Source: Winogradskya consettensis
GTDB taxonomy: Bacteria; Actinomycetota; Actinomycetes; Mycobacteriales; Micromonosporaceae
Direction of reading: 5' to 3'
Assembly: GCF_018332715.1 (NCBI RefSeq)
Contig: NZ_BOQP01000003.1
Span: 186,001-250,000 of the forward strand
DNA: 64,000 bases
The notes beneath the pieces were generated by a model. That model was not told where the DNA came from and ran no database searches. It was given only the letters and a program-made list of their open reading frames with translations. Below, in pieces: positions 1 through 6,856 of the stretch (position 1 is the stretch's first letter; every line of letters starts with the position of its first letter). Position numbers and translations under genes: made by a program.

Positions 1-373
1 CGCCGACGCTGAGCCCGACCATCCCGGCAACGTGGTGCCCGGCGCCCCGGAGCTGCTTCAGCGTCGCACCCACATCGGCGAGGGCCTGCTCGCGGGTCAG
101 CCGGCCGAGCATGTCGAAGCCCCGGGCCCGCCCCTCGGCATCGGCGGGCAGCTCCCCGGTGGACGGCTCGCGGTGATAGAGGTCCGGGGCGACGGCGTAG
201 TAGCCGAGGTCGGCGAGCTGCTCGCAGACATCCCGCACGTGAGCGCTGACGCCGAACAGCTCCATGCCGACGAGCACGGCGGGCGCGGGACCCGGGTCGG
301 CCGGGCGGGCGACGTACGCCGGCATCGGGGTTGATCCCGGCACTGGAATCTGAATTGTCTCGGTGATCCGCAT
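1..373 (-). CDS. Dienelactone hydrolase family protein (partial, runs off left edge)
   Basis: This is the N-terminal 124 residues of an alpha/beta hydrolase of the dienelactone hydrolase family; the C-terminus lies outside the window. The read begins MRITETIQIPVPG, continues through PAVLVGMELFG and YYAVAPDLYHR, and reaches a nucleophile elbow G-L-S-V-G at the window edge. Classical members have Cys at the elbow; here it is Ser, as in many esterase-like relatives. The family hydrolyses dienelactones or related carboxylic esters in the cytoplasm. The gene diverges from a LysR regulator only 80 bp away, which probably controls it. The family call is firm, the substrate is unknown. Confidence 0.8.
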   Translation of the reverse strand, partial: MRITETIQIPVPGSTPMPAYVARPADPGPAPAVLVGMELFGVSAHVRDVCEQLADLGYYAVAPDLYHREPSTGELPADAEGRARGFDMLGRLTREQALADVGATLKQLRGAGHHVAGMVGLSVG

Positions 374-400
374 GCCCTCCACGCTGCTGGGCAATCGGTC

Positions 401-433
401 ATAAGTCCAAGACGCAGTTGTGCTGGGACTTAT
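401..433. promoter_or_regulatory. Inverted repeat in the lysR / hydrolase divergent promoter
   Basis: The arms ATAAGTCC (401-408) and GGACTTAT (426-433) are perfect complements separated by 17 bases. They lie between the divergent hydrolase and LysR starts. LysR proteins bind interrupted dyads in such intergenic regions, so this is the likely operator. That function is inferred. Confidence 0.5.
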
Positions 434-452
434 CGCGCGGCACTCTGAATTG

Positions 453-1331
453 ATGGAGCTGCGGCAACTGATGTACTTCGAGGCGGTGGTGCGCCACGGG
501 AGTTTCACCCGCGCGGCGGCACAACTGCACATCGCCCAACCGGCCGTCTCCGCACAGATCCGCCTGCTGGAGACCGAGCTCGGCGTGACCCTGCTGACGC
601 GCACGACCCGGCGCATCGCGCTGACCGCCGCCGGGGAGCTGGTCCTGAGCAGGGCAAAACGGATCCTCGGCGAGCTGGACGGCGTCCGCGACGACGTGGC
701 GCAGGTCGGTGCCGTGCTCCGCGGCCGGATCACCGTAGGGGCGACCGAGGTGCTGGGGACGGTGGACCTGGCGGGCGCGCTCGCGTCGTTCCACAGCCGT
801 CATCCGGGCATCGCCCTGTCGCTGCGGACCGGCCTGGTGGCGGAGCTGCTCGGCGGCCTGGACCGGGGCGAGGTCGACCTCGTGCTGGCGCCGGTCCACG
901 CCGACCTGGCGGATCACTACACCGCACGGATGCTCGCCGCCGAGGACGTCGTCCTGGTGACACCGCTCGGGCACCCGGCAGGCGGCCTGCGTGACGAGCC
1001 GTTTGTCTGCCTTCCGCAGGGGAGCGGGCTGAGAGCGATCCTGGACGAGGCCGCCGCCGCCGCGGGTTTCGAGCCGGTCGTACCGTTCGAGGCGTCCGGT
1101 CCGGGCGAGATCCGTGCCCTCGTCAGCGCCGGTCTGGGCGTCGCCGTGATGGCGGGATCCACGGCCCGCTCACCCGGACCGCCCGTGCGGATCGTTCCGC
1201 TCGACCCGGCCCCCGCCCATCCCGCCATCGGCCTGGTGAGCCGTCGCGACCAGCGACCCAGCCCAGCAGCGTCCGCGTTCCGCCGGCACCTGATCTCCAG
1301 GTGCCCCGAGCCGTTGATTCGTCTGCCTTGA
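453..1331 (+). CDS. LysR-type transcriptional regulator
   Basis: A 292-residue LysR regulator. Residues 1-60 form the winged helix-turn-helix (MELRQLMYFEAVVRHGSF, then AQPAVSAQIRLLE), followed by the periplasmic-binding-like effector domain (GRITVGATEVLG near residue 95). I chose ATG 453 because the family begins with MELRQL; an upstream in-frame GTG at 420 would add 11 unconserved residues and overlap the operator. It diverges from the dienelactone hydrolase gene, the classic arrangement for an activator responding to an aromatic-catabolism or ester-derived ligand. The ligand cannot be told from the sequence. Confidence 0.9.
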   Translation: MELRQLMYFEAVVRHGSFTRAAAQLHIAQPAVSAQIRLLETELGVTLLTRTTRRIALTAAGELVLSRAKRILGELDGVRDDVAQVGAVLRGRITVGATEVLGTVDLAGALASFHSRHPGIALSLRTGLVAELLGGLDRGEVDLVLAPVHADLADHYTARMLAAEDVVLVTPLGHPAGGLRDEPFVCLPQGSGLRAILDEAAAAAGFEPVVPFEASGPGEIRALVSAGLGVAVMAGSTARSPGPPVRIVPLDPAPAHPAIGLVSRRDQRPSPAASAFRRHLISRCPEPLIRLP

Positions 1332-1360
1332 GTGGCGATGGCGGCCAGGTCCCGCCCCGG

Positions 1361-1402
1361 GCAGGAAGTTGCGCTAAAACCCGCATATCCGCAACTTCCT
1401 GC
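1361..1402. terminator. Perfect hairpin between convergent genes
   Basis: A 13-bp perfect stem (GCAGGAAGTTGCG at 1361-1373, its complement at 1390-1402) with a 16-base loop sits between the ends of the LysR gene and the glycosyltransferase gene. No U-tract follows on either strand, so it is best read as a bidirectional, actinobacterial-style terminator. Confidence 0.5.
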
Positions 1403-1417
1403 GCCGTCGGGGGTCAA

Positions 1418-1460
1418 GCGCGGGCCTGCAGCGTCCCGGCCTGCGGCGTCCCGGCCTGCG
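1418..1460. repeat. 15-bp tandem repeat beside the GT2 stop codon
   Basis: GCGTCCCGGCCTGCG occurs twice head to tail (1431-1445, 1446-1460), with a degenerate third unit to the left. The array begins four bases after the stop codon of the glycosyltransferase gene, read on the minus strand. Confidence 0.8.
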
Positions 1461-1464
1461 GCGG

Positions 1465-2700
1465 TCAGGCTGAGGCGTGGGCGCCTCGGGTGGCGCGGAA
1501 GACCCAGATGCGCATGAGGAGGAAGCGGACGCCGGTGGCGATGAGGTTGGCGATGACGAGGACGCCGAGTTCCACGTAGGTGGGTGGGCTGGTCATCAGG
1601 TGCAGCAGGGCGAGGGAGCCCGAGGTCAGGCCCAGGCCGATGCCGAAGACGACGAGGCCCTGGGCCTGGTGGCGCCAGGCGCCGTCGCTGCCGCGGACGC
1701 GGAAGGTGACGCGGCGGTTGACGGCCGTGTTGGCGATCGCGGTGACCAGCAGGGCGATCAGGTTGGCCCACTGGGCGCCCATGCCGTCCCGGAGGATGGC
1801 GTAGAGCGCCAGGTAGGCCAGGGTGCTCGCGACGCCGACCGCGGCGAAGCGCAGGATCTGGCCGGTCAGTCCGGCGGGGACACCGGCGACCGGGAGCGGG
1901 TTGCGGCCGAGCTGTTCGCGCAGGGCGGCGAGGGGGAGCCGGCCGGTGCCCAGGGCGCGGGTCAGCCGGGCGATGCCGCGCAGGTCGGCCATGGCGGTCG
2001 CGACGATGTCGACGCGGCTGTCCGGGTCGTCCACCCAGTCGACCGGGACCTCGTGGATGCGCAGGCCGGCGCGCTCGGCGAGGACCAGCATCTCGGTGTC
2101 GAAGAACCAGCCGGTGTCCTCGACCATGGGCAGCAGCCGCTCGGCGACGTCGGCGCGGATGGCCTTGAAGCCGCACTGGGCGTCGGAGAAGCGGGCGCTG
2201 AGCGTGCTGCGCAGGATCAGGTTGTAGCTGCGGGAGATGAACTCACGCTTCGCGCCGCGGACCACCCGGGAACCGCGGGCCAGGCGCGAGCCGATCGCGA
2301 GGTCCGAGTGGCCCGAGATGAGCGGGGCGACCAGCGGCAGCAGAGCGCCGAGGTCGGTCGAAAGATCCACATCCATGTACGCGAGGACAGCCGCGTCCGA
2401 GTGCGTCCACACGTAGTTCAGCGCGCGCCCCCGGCCCTTCTGAGGCAGGTGCACCCAGCTGACCTCGCGCAGGCTGTCGGTGAGCCGGCGTGCCACGTCC
2501 GCCGTCGAGTCGGTGCTCGCGTTGTCCGCGATGGTGATCCGGAACCGGTACGGGAACTCGGTCGCCAGGTACGCGTGCAGCCGCCGTACGCAGGGCTCGA
2601 GGTCGATTTCCTCGTTGTAGACCGGGACCACCACGTCGAGCACGGGGGCGACGACCCCGACCGGACCCGACTCGTGCACAGGCAGCGTGGAGAGGCTCAT
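1465..2700 (-). CDS. GT2 family glycosyltransferase fused to a GtrA-like membrane domain
   Basis: This 411-residue protein has an N-terminal GT-A domain, with VVPVYNEE near residue 25, a DVD metal site in YMDVDLSTD, and FFDTEMLVL. A C-terminal GtrA-like domain with four membrane helices follows from about residue 270. Such DPM1-like enzymes transfer a sugar from a nucleotide donor to polyprenyl phosphate at the inner membrane, and GtrA domains help move the lipid-linked sugar. It would therefore supply the polyprenyl-phosphate sugar used by the PMT-type enzyme encoded next upstream. ATG 2700 is preferred because it directly precedes the conserved domain. Three 11-bp-spaced TGTG repeats lie 35-60 bp upstream, and a terminator separates it from the PMT gene. 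Confidence 0.88.
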   Translation of the reverse strand: MSLSTLPVHESGPVGVVAPVLDVVVPVYNEEIDLEPCVRRLHAYLATEFPYRFRITIADNASTDSTADVARRLTDSLREVSWVHLPQKGRGRALNYVWTHSDAAVLAYMDVDLSTDLGALLPLVAPLISGHSDLAIGSRLARGSRVVRGAKREFISRSYNLILRSTLSARFSDAQCGFKAIRADVAERLLPMVEDTGWFFDTEMLVLAERAGLRIHEVPVDWVDDPDSRVDIVATAMADLRGIARLTRALGTGRLPLAALREQLGRNPLPVAGVPAGLTGQILRFAAVGVASTLAYLALYAILRDGMGAQWANLIALLVTAIANTAVNRRVTFRVRGSDGAWRHQAQGLVVFGIGLGLTSGSLALLHLMTSPPTYVELGVLVIANLIATGVRFLLMRIWVFRATRGAHASA

Positions 2701-2732
2701 GCCCCTAAGTTCGCCGCCGGGCCTTTGCCCGC

Positions 2733-2762
2733 AATGTGTCGCGCCTGTGGCGGGCCTGTGAG
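2733..2762. promoter_or_regulatory. Three 11-bp-spaced direct repeats (putative response-regulator site)
   Basis: TGTG begins at 2735, 2746 and 2757, giving AATGTG, CCTGTG and CCTGTG at exact 11-bp steps, 35-65 bp upstream of the GT2-GtrA start. The same element occurs at 5089/5100 and 9183/9194. OmpR-family regulators bind direct repeats of about this spacing. Confidence 0.6.
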
Positions 2763-2785
2763 TGCTCACGGCGTACACATGGAAG

Positions 2786-2818
2786 GAAGGCGGCCTCCCA
2801 CAGAGGGAGACCGCCTTC
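2786..2818 (-). terminator. Intrinsic-type terminator after the PMT-type gene
   Basis: The arms 2786-2799 and 2805-2818 form a 14-bp stem around a 5-base loop. The single mismatch on the plus strand becomes a U-G pair in the minus-strand RNA, so the hairpin is directed to the upstream PMT-type gene. It lies just downstream of that gene's stop. Confidence 0.65.
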
Positions 2819-2833
2819 GGGGGTTGGGGTCGG

Positions 2834-5008
2834 TCAGGAGACGGGTGCGGTGAGGTCGTAGATCGTCACGTTGTCGACGGTCTGCGACTGGTAGTTCTCC
2901 GACACCCACGTGGAGATCTGCGAGCTGTCGTTGCTGCCACCGCTGCTGTTGCCACCACCGCCGAAGCCACCGCCACTGCTGCCGATGAAGTAGTGGATCT
3001 TTCCGTCGGCCACGTACTGCTTGAACTGCGCCAGCGTCGGTGACGGGTCGCTGCCGTTGAAGCCGCCGACCGCCATGACGGGCTTCTCGGTCGCCAGCTG
3101 GTAGCCGGACGCGTTCTGCGAACCCACGGCCGCCGCGACCCAGGTGAACTGGTCGGCGTTCGTCTCGAGCAGCGTCTTCATCGCATCGCTGACGGTCGCC
3201 GCGTCGAGCAGACCACCCATGCCGCCACCCCCACGCATCCCGCCACCACCGTTACCGCCGGGGAAGCCTTGCTGCGTGCCGGTTCCGCCCTGCTGGGTGC
3301 CGGTTCCGCCTTGCTGGGTGCCCGTGCCGCCTTGCTGGGTGCCGGTTCCGCCCTGCTGGGTGCCGCCGGGGAAGCCGCCCTGGCCGCCGCCGCCCGGGAA
3401 GCCGCCGCCACCCCGGTTGCCGCCACCGCCGCCGGGCCCGCCACGACCACCGCCACCGCCGCCGAACCCGCCGCCGCCCTGCACCGAGGGACCGGCCGTC
3501 GGGATGGAACCGGTGTGCGGCTCCGAAGCCGTCTGCACCGCGTACGCAGCCGGCCCGGCCAGCAGCGCGATCAGCGCACCCCCTGCGGCGAACAGCGCGA
3601 CCTTCGCCGGCAGCCGCAGCGAGGCCAGCACGCCGACCGCCGCCACGAGCCCGAGGATCAGCACGACCCAGCGCAGCCACGGCACGAAGTCCGGGCTCCA
3701 GCCGAGCATGTGGAACGACCACCACGCGGTCACACCGATCGCCACCGCGAGAGCGCCGGCGGCGAACGGGTTGCGCCGGGCGCGCCACAGCAGGACCGAG
3801 CCCATCCCGACGACCGCGCCGACCGCCGGAGCGAGTGCCACGGTGTAGTACGCGTGGAAGATGCCCTGCATGAAGCTGAATACCAGGCCGGTGCCGACCA
3901 GCCACGTGCCCCAGAGGACCAGGGCGGCGCGCAGCTTGTCGGTGCGTACGGCGCGGGCGGTCAGCACGAGCCCGCCGACCAGCACGATCAGCGCGGCGGG
4001 CAGCAGCCAGGAGATCTGACCACCCTGCGACGTGTCGAACATCCGGGTGATCCCGGTTTCGCCCCACATACCGCCGCCGGTGCCACCTCCGCCGCCGCCG
4101 ACGCTGCCGGTCTCCTCACCGTTGAGCCGGCCCAGGCCGTTGTAGCCGAGGGTCAGTTCGAGCAGGCTGTTGTTCTGCGAGCCGCCGATGTAGGGCCGCA
4201 TCGAGGCGGGGACCAGCTCGACGATCGCGATGTACCAGCCGGCCGAGACGACGAGGGCGACGACGGCGAGCAGCAGTTGCAGGAGACGCTTGCCGAGCTT
4301 CGGCGGACCGGCGATCAGGTATGCGAGGCCGTACGCGGGGACCACCAGCAGTGCCTGCAGCATCTTGGTCAGGAAGCCCAGACCGACGAGGGCGCCCGCG
4401 AACATCAGCCACTTGGTCGAGCCGTTCTCGACGGCCCGCAGGGTGGCGTACGCGCCCGCGATCATCAACAGCACGAGCATGGCGTCCGGGTTGTTGAAGC
4501 GGAACATCAGCACCGCGATCGGGGTCAGCGCCAGCACGGCGCCCGCGATCAGACCGGCCGCGGGGCCGAACCAGCGCTTGACGGTCGCGAAGAGCAGGCC
4601 GACCGAGGCGACGCCCATCAGCGCCTCGGGGACGAGGATGCTCCACGAGCTCAGCCCGAAGATGCGTACCGAGATCTCCATGATCCACAGCGACGCCGGG
4701 GTCTTGTCGACGGTGATCGAGTTCGCCGCGTCGGACGAGCCGAAGAAGAACGCCTCCCAGCTCTTGGACCCGGCCTGGACCGCCGCGGAGTAGAACGCGT
4801 TGCTCCAGCCCGAGGCACCGAGGTCCCAGATGTAGAGCACCGCGGTGACCACGAGCAGGCCGATGAGCGATGGCCGCACCCAGCTCGCGTCCGTGGCGGG
4901 GCCGCGCAGGACCGTGGACCAGCGGGATCGGGGCTGAACCGGTGGAGGTTCTGGCGACGCGGGCTCCACGACCGGGGCCGTCTCCGGTACGGGCAACGTC
5001 GAGGTCAT
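2834..5008 (-). CDS. ArnT/PMT-type membrane glycosyltransferase with Gly/Gln-rich region
   Basis: This 724-residue multi-pass protein has a proline-rich cytoplasmic N-terminus, roughly a dozen hydrophobic helices up to about residue 490, an exported Gly-rich stretch, and a C-terminal soluble domain. Family features are the GWSNAFYSAAVQAG first loop, VDKTPASLW and MFRFNNPDAMLVLL. Such enzymes transfer sugar from polyprenyl-phosphate donors to exported acceptors. The Gly-rich segment holds four tandem 7-residue TQQGGTG units (21-bp DNA repeat near 3270-3365). The start at 5008 has AAGGA eight bases upstream. The gene follows the DAHP synthase gene, shares CTGTG repeats with the GT2 gene and the two-component operon, and ends at a terminator. 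Acceptor unknown. Confidence 0.85.
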   Translation of the reverse strand: MTSTLPVPETAPVVEPASPEPPPVQPRSRWSTVLRGPATDASWVRPSLIGLLVVTAVLYIWDLGASGWSNAFYSAAVQAGSKSWEAFFFGSSDAANSITVDKTPASLWIMEISVRIFGLSSWSILVPEALMGVASVGLLFATVKRWFGPAAGLIAGAVLALTPIAVLMFRFNNPDAMLVLLMIAGAYATLRAVENGSTKWLMFAGALVGLGFLTKMLQALLVVPAYGLAYLIAGPPKLGKRLLQLLLAVVALVVSAGWYIAIVELVPASMRPYIGGSQNNSLLELTLGYNGLGRLNGEETGSVGGGGGGTGGGMWGETGITRMFDTSQGGQISWLLPAALIVLVGGLVLTARAVRTDKLRAALVLWGTWLVGTGLVFSFMQGIFHAYYTVALAPAVGAVVGMGSVLLWRARRNPFAAGALAVAIGVTAWWSFHMLGWSPDFVPWLRWVVLILGLVAAVGVLASLRLPAKVALFAAGGALIALLAGPAAYAVQTASEPHTGSIPTAGPSVQGGGGFGGGGGGRGGPGGGGGNRGGGGFPGGGGQGGFPGGTQQGGTGTQQGGTGTQQGGTGTQQGGTGTQQGFPGGNGGGGMRGGGGMGGLLDAATVSDAMKTLLETNADQFTWVAAAVGSQNASGYQLATEKPVMAVGGFNGSDPSPTLAQFKQYVADGKIHYFIGSSGGGFGGGGNSSGGSNDSSQISTWVSENYQSQTVDNVTIYDLTAPVS

Positions 5009-5022
5009 CAAAGGGTCCTTAG

Positions 5023-5066
5023 GGCAGGCGGAAGCAAGCTGACTTCCGTACCTTCTTCCGCCTGCC
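5023..5066 (-). promoter_or_regulatory. Stable hairpin in the leader of the PMT-type gene
   Basis: The arms 5023-5034 (GGCAGGCGGAAG) and 5055-5066 are perfectly complementary over 12 bp with a 20-base loop. It lies 15-58 bases upstream of the PMT-type start and about 45 bases after the DAHP synthase stop. It could terminate the upstream gene or shape the leader mRNA; no U-tract follows. Confidence 0.45.
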
Positions 5067-5086
5067 TGTCGGCCCCTTATGCCCTT

Positions 5087-5105
5087 ACTGTGCGGCCCCT
5101 GTGAG
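5087..5105. promoter_or_regulatory. CTGTG direct repeat upstream of the PMT-type gene
   Basis: ACTGTG and CCTGTG (TGTG at 5089 and 5100) are 11 bp apart, about 80-95 bp upstream of the PMT-type start. They lie between it and the DAHP synthase stop. Orientation relative to the gene matches the copies at 2735 and 9183. Confidence 0.55.
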
Positions 5106-5111
5106 TGTCGG

Positions 5112-6173
5112 TCAGGAGGCGCGGCGCTTCGCGGAGGCGGCGGCGAGCCTTTCCAACACCTCCACAGTGGGGTCCCAGCCCATGCACGCGTCGGTGACGC
5201 TCTGGCCGTACGTGAGGTCGCCACCAAGGTCCTGCCGGCCCGGCACCAGGAAGCTCTCCAGCATGACGCCGCGGATGCCGTGCTGACCGGCCTCGAGCTG
5301 GCCCGCGATGTCGTCCGCCACGATCGGCTGGCGCAGGTGGTCCTTGTTGCTGTTGCCGTGCGAGCAGTCGACCACGACCCGTTCCGGCAGCCCGGCCTCG
5401 TGCAGCAGCGTGAGCGACGCGTTGACGTCCTCCGCGCTGTAGTTGGGCCCCTTGCCGCCACGCAGCACCAGGTGGGCGTCCGGGTTTCCGGTGGTGTGCA
5501 TGATCGCGGGCGTGCCCGAGACGTCGATGCCGGGGAACACGTGCTTCGCGGCCGCGGCGTTGATCGCGTCGATCGCGGTGCCGATGCTGCCGTCGGGGCG
5601 GTTCTTCATGCCGATCGGCATGGAGAGACCCGAGGCGAGCTGCCGGTGGACCTGAGATTCCACCGTACGGGCACCGATCGCACCCCACGCCACGGTGTCC
5701 GCGATGTACTGCGGCGTGATCGGGTCGAGGAACTCGACGGCGACCGGCAGCCCCCGCTCGAGCACCTGCAGGAGCAGCGCCCGGGCTACGCGCAGCCCCT
5801 TGCTCACGTCACCCGTACCGTCCAGTGCCGGGTCGTTGATCAGGCCCTTCCAGCCGACCGTGGAACGCGGCTTCTCGAAGTAGACGCGCATCACGATCAG
5901 CAGGTCGTCGGAGAGCCGTTCGGCCTGGTCGCGCAGCCGGTCGGCGTACTCGGCGGCAGCGATCGGGTCGTGCACCGAGCAGGGCCCGACGACGACCATC
6001 AGCCGTGGGTCGCGGCCGTTCAGCACGTCCTCGACCTGGCGACGGCTCTCTAAGACGCTCGCGGAGAGCTCATGGGTGAGGGGCAACTCGTGGTGCAGCA
6101 GGGCGGGGCTCATCAGGGGCACGACCGACTCGATGCGGTGGTCGCTGACGCGCTGTACCTCGGGGATCGTCAT
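5112..6173 (-). CDS. aroG: Class I 3-deoxy-D-arabino-heptulosonate-7-phosphate synthase
   Basis: This 353-residue enzyme catalyses the first step of the shikimate pathway: PEP plus erythrose-4-phosphate give DAHP. It is of the AroF/G/H class I type, with GPCSVHD near residue 64, RVYFEKPRSTVGWKG, GMKNRPDGSIG and DCSHGNSNKDH carrying metal and substrate ligands. Many actinobacteria rely on the unrelated class II enzyme, so this may be an additional, differently regulated isozyme. The start at 6173 has GAGAGG about ten bases upstream. A 190-base leader with an aromatic leader peptide and a terminator precedes it, indicating control by aromatic amino-acid supply. The exact paralogue letter is not certain. 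Confidence 0.93.
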   Translation of the reverse strand: MTIPEVQRVSDHRIESVVPLMSPALLHHELPLTHELSASVLESRRQVEDVLNGRDPRLMVVVGPCSVHDPIAAAEYADRLRDQAERLSDDLLIVMRVYFEKPRSTVGWKGLINDPALDGTGDVSKGLRVARALLLQVLERGLPVAVEFLDPITPQYIADTVAWGAIGARTVESQVHRQLASGLSMPIGMKNRPDGSIGTAIDAINAAAAKHVFPGIDVSGTPAIMHTTGNPDAHLVLRGGKGPNYSAEDVNASLTLLHEAGLPERVVVDCSHGNSNKDHLRQPIVADDIAGQLEAGQHGIRGVMLESFLVPGRQDLGGDLTYGQSVTDACMGWDPTVEVLERLAAASAKRRAS

Positions 6174-6240
6174 GGCGGTAGGTCCTCTCCGCCGGCTCCC
6201 CAGGGGCCGGCTTCCCCTGGGCCGTGGGCCGGCTCGTAAC

Positions 6241-6273
6241 AAACGAAAAGGCAGCGACTAGATGTCGCTGCCT
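6241..6273 (-). terminator. Attenuator terminator in the aroG leader
   Basis: The minus-strand RNA forms a stem of ten pairs (arms 6264-6273 and 6249-6258, five-base loop), followed at once by a U-rich run, UUUUCGUUU (complement of 6241-6249). It lies 68 bases before the aroG start and about 35 bases after the leader-peptide stop, the position of an amino-acid attenuator. Confidence 0.8.
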
Positions 6274-6288
6274 CGGCCGGCCCTACGG

Positions 6289-6323
6289 GGTGTCTCAGGT
6301 CATGAAGTCATGGCAGAGACACC
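6289..6323 (-). promoter_or_regulatory. Competing hairpin at the end of the aroG leader peptide
   Basis: GGUGUCUC and GAGACACC pair perfectly over eight bases in the minus-strand RNA. The first arm overlaps the next segment, GUCUCUGCC (6312-6320), which can pair with the terminator's 5-prime arm (6264-6272) in eight of nine positions. Two mutually exclusive structures are therefore possible, as in classical attenuators. Confidence 0.6.
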
Positions 6324-6364
6324 GGCGGAGCCGGCCTCATAAACCACGAATACCAACGGGACAC
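6308..6364 (-). CDS. Aromatic leader peptide of the aroG attenuator
   Basis: An 18-codon frame begins with GTG at 6364 and reads MSRWYSWFMRPAPPVSLP, then TGA. Codons 4-8 are Trp-Tyr-Ser-Trp-Phe, so four of five residues are aromatic, directly ahead of the gene for the first enzyme of aromatic biosynthesis. A TAGCAT box ends six bases before the GTG, the spacing of a leaderless start, and an in-frame stop lies just upstream. A ribosome stalled on these codons would leave 6312-6320 free; one reaching the stop would cover it. No other frame in the leader is rich in aromatic codons. Expression is inferred. Confidence 0.72.
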   Translation of the reverse strand: MSRWYSWFMRPAPPVSLP

Positions 6365-6442
6365 GCGGCCATGCTAGCCCATGAATCGGGGGACTGTGTC
6401 CGTCACCCGGGGTATGGGCACATGCAAGTTGCGTGTGCTGAC

Positions 6443-6856
6443 ATGAGATGTATGAAAGAGACGAGCGCGCCGTACCTCCTCGACGGTCTCGCCGACCTGC
6501 CCCCGGCGGAGCGCCGTCAGGCTGTTTCGCTGGTGGTGCTGAAGGTCTGGGAGACGCCGCAGGTCCTGCTCGGTGAGATACCGGCGACCCAGGCGCTGGC
6601 CGCGATCGCGGCGATCGCCGCGGGGCTGCCGGGTGCCCAGGGCCGCCCCTGGCTCGACGACCGGCTGCGCGCGGCGGCCTGCCCCAAGGTCACCAGCGAA
6701 CTGGCCGGTCGTGCCCTCTGCGCCCTCGACGTGCTCGTCGGCCGGGACAGTGCGTCCATCCCGCTGCAGCTGCACGTCTCGGACGGCGCTGCCGCCACCG
6801 CGCTACTGGACGACCTGCGGGACGTACTGATGGACGGACTGCGGCTGGGCTGGTAG
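6443..6856 (+). CDS. Uncharacterised 137-residue protein
   Basis: I do not recognise this family. The protein is acidic to neutral, mostly helical, Ala/Leu-rich, and has no membrane segment or signal peptide. It reads MKETSAPYLLDGLADLPPAERR and later ALAAIAAIAAGLPG, with single Cys residues only. ATG 6443 or ATG 6452 could be the start; neither has a strong ribosome site. The gene diverges from the aroG leader, so the 6365-6442 region carries both promoters. Its last 54 bases overlap the convergent histidine kinase gene. Codon use matches real neighbours and no better frame covers the stretch, so I regard it as genuine. Confidence 0.6.
   Translation: MRCMKETSAPYLLDGLADLPPAERRQAVSLVVLKVWETPQVLLGEIPATQALAAIAAIAAGLPGAQGRPWLDDRLRAAACPKVTSELAGRALCALDVLVGRDSASIPLQLHVSDGAAATALLDDLRDVLMDGLRLGW

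Noticed and set aside
1477..2853. Long plus-strand frame opposite the GT2-GtrA gene
   Set aside because: The product is Gly/Asp/Val-rich shadow sequence with no family features; the minus strand has clear glycosyltransferase motifs.
3269..5104. 611-codon plus-strand frame opposite the PMT-type gene
   Set aside because: It is the antisense of a membrane protein with compositionally biased Gln/Asp/Arg sequence; typical for high-GC DNA.
6302..6375. Other short frames in the aroG leader (ATG frames at about 6375, 6341 and 6313)
   Set aside because: They contain no aromatic codons or are only a few codons long; the GTG frame from 6364 alone makes regulatory sense.
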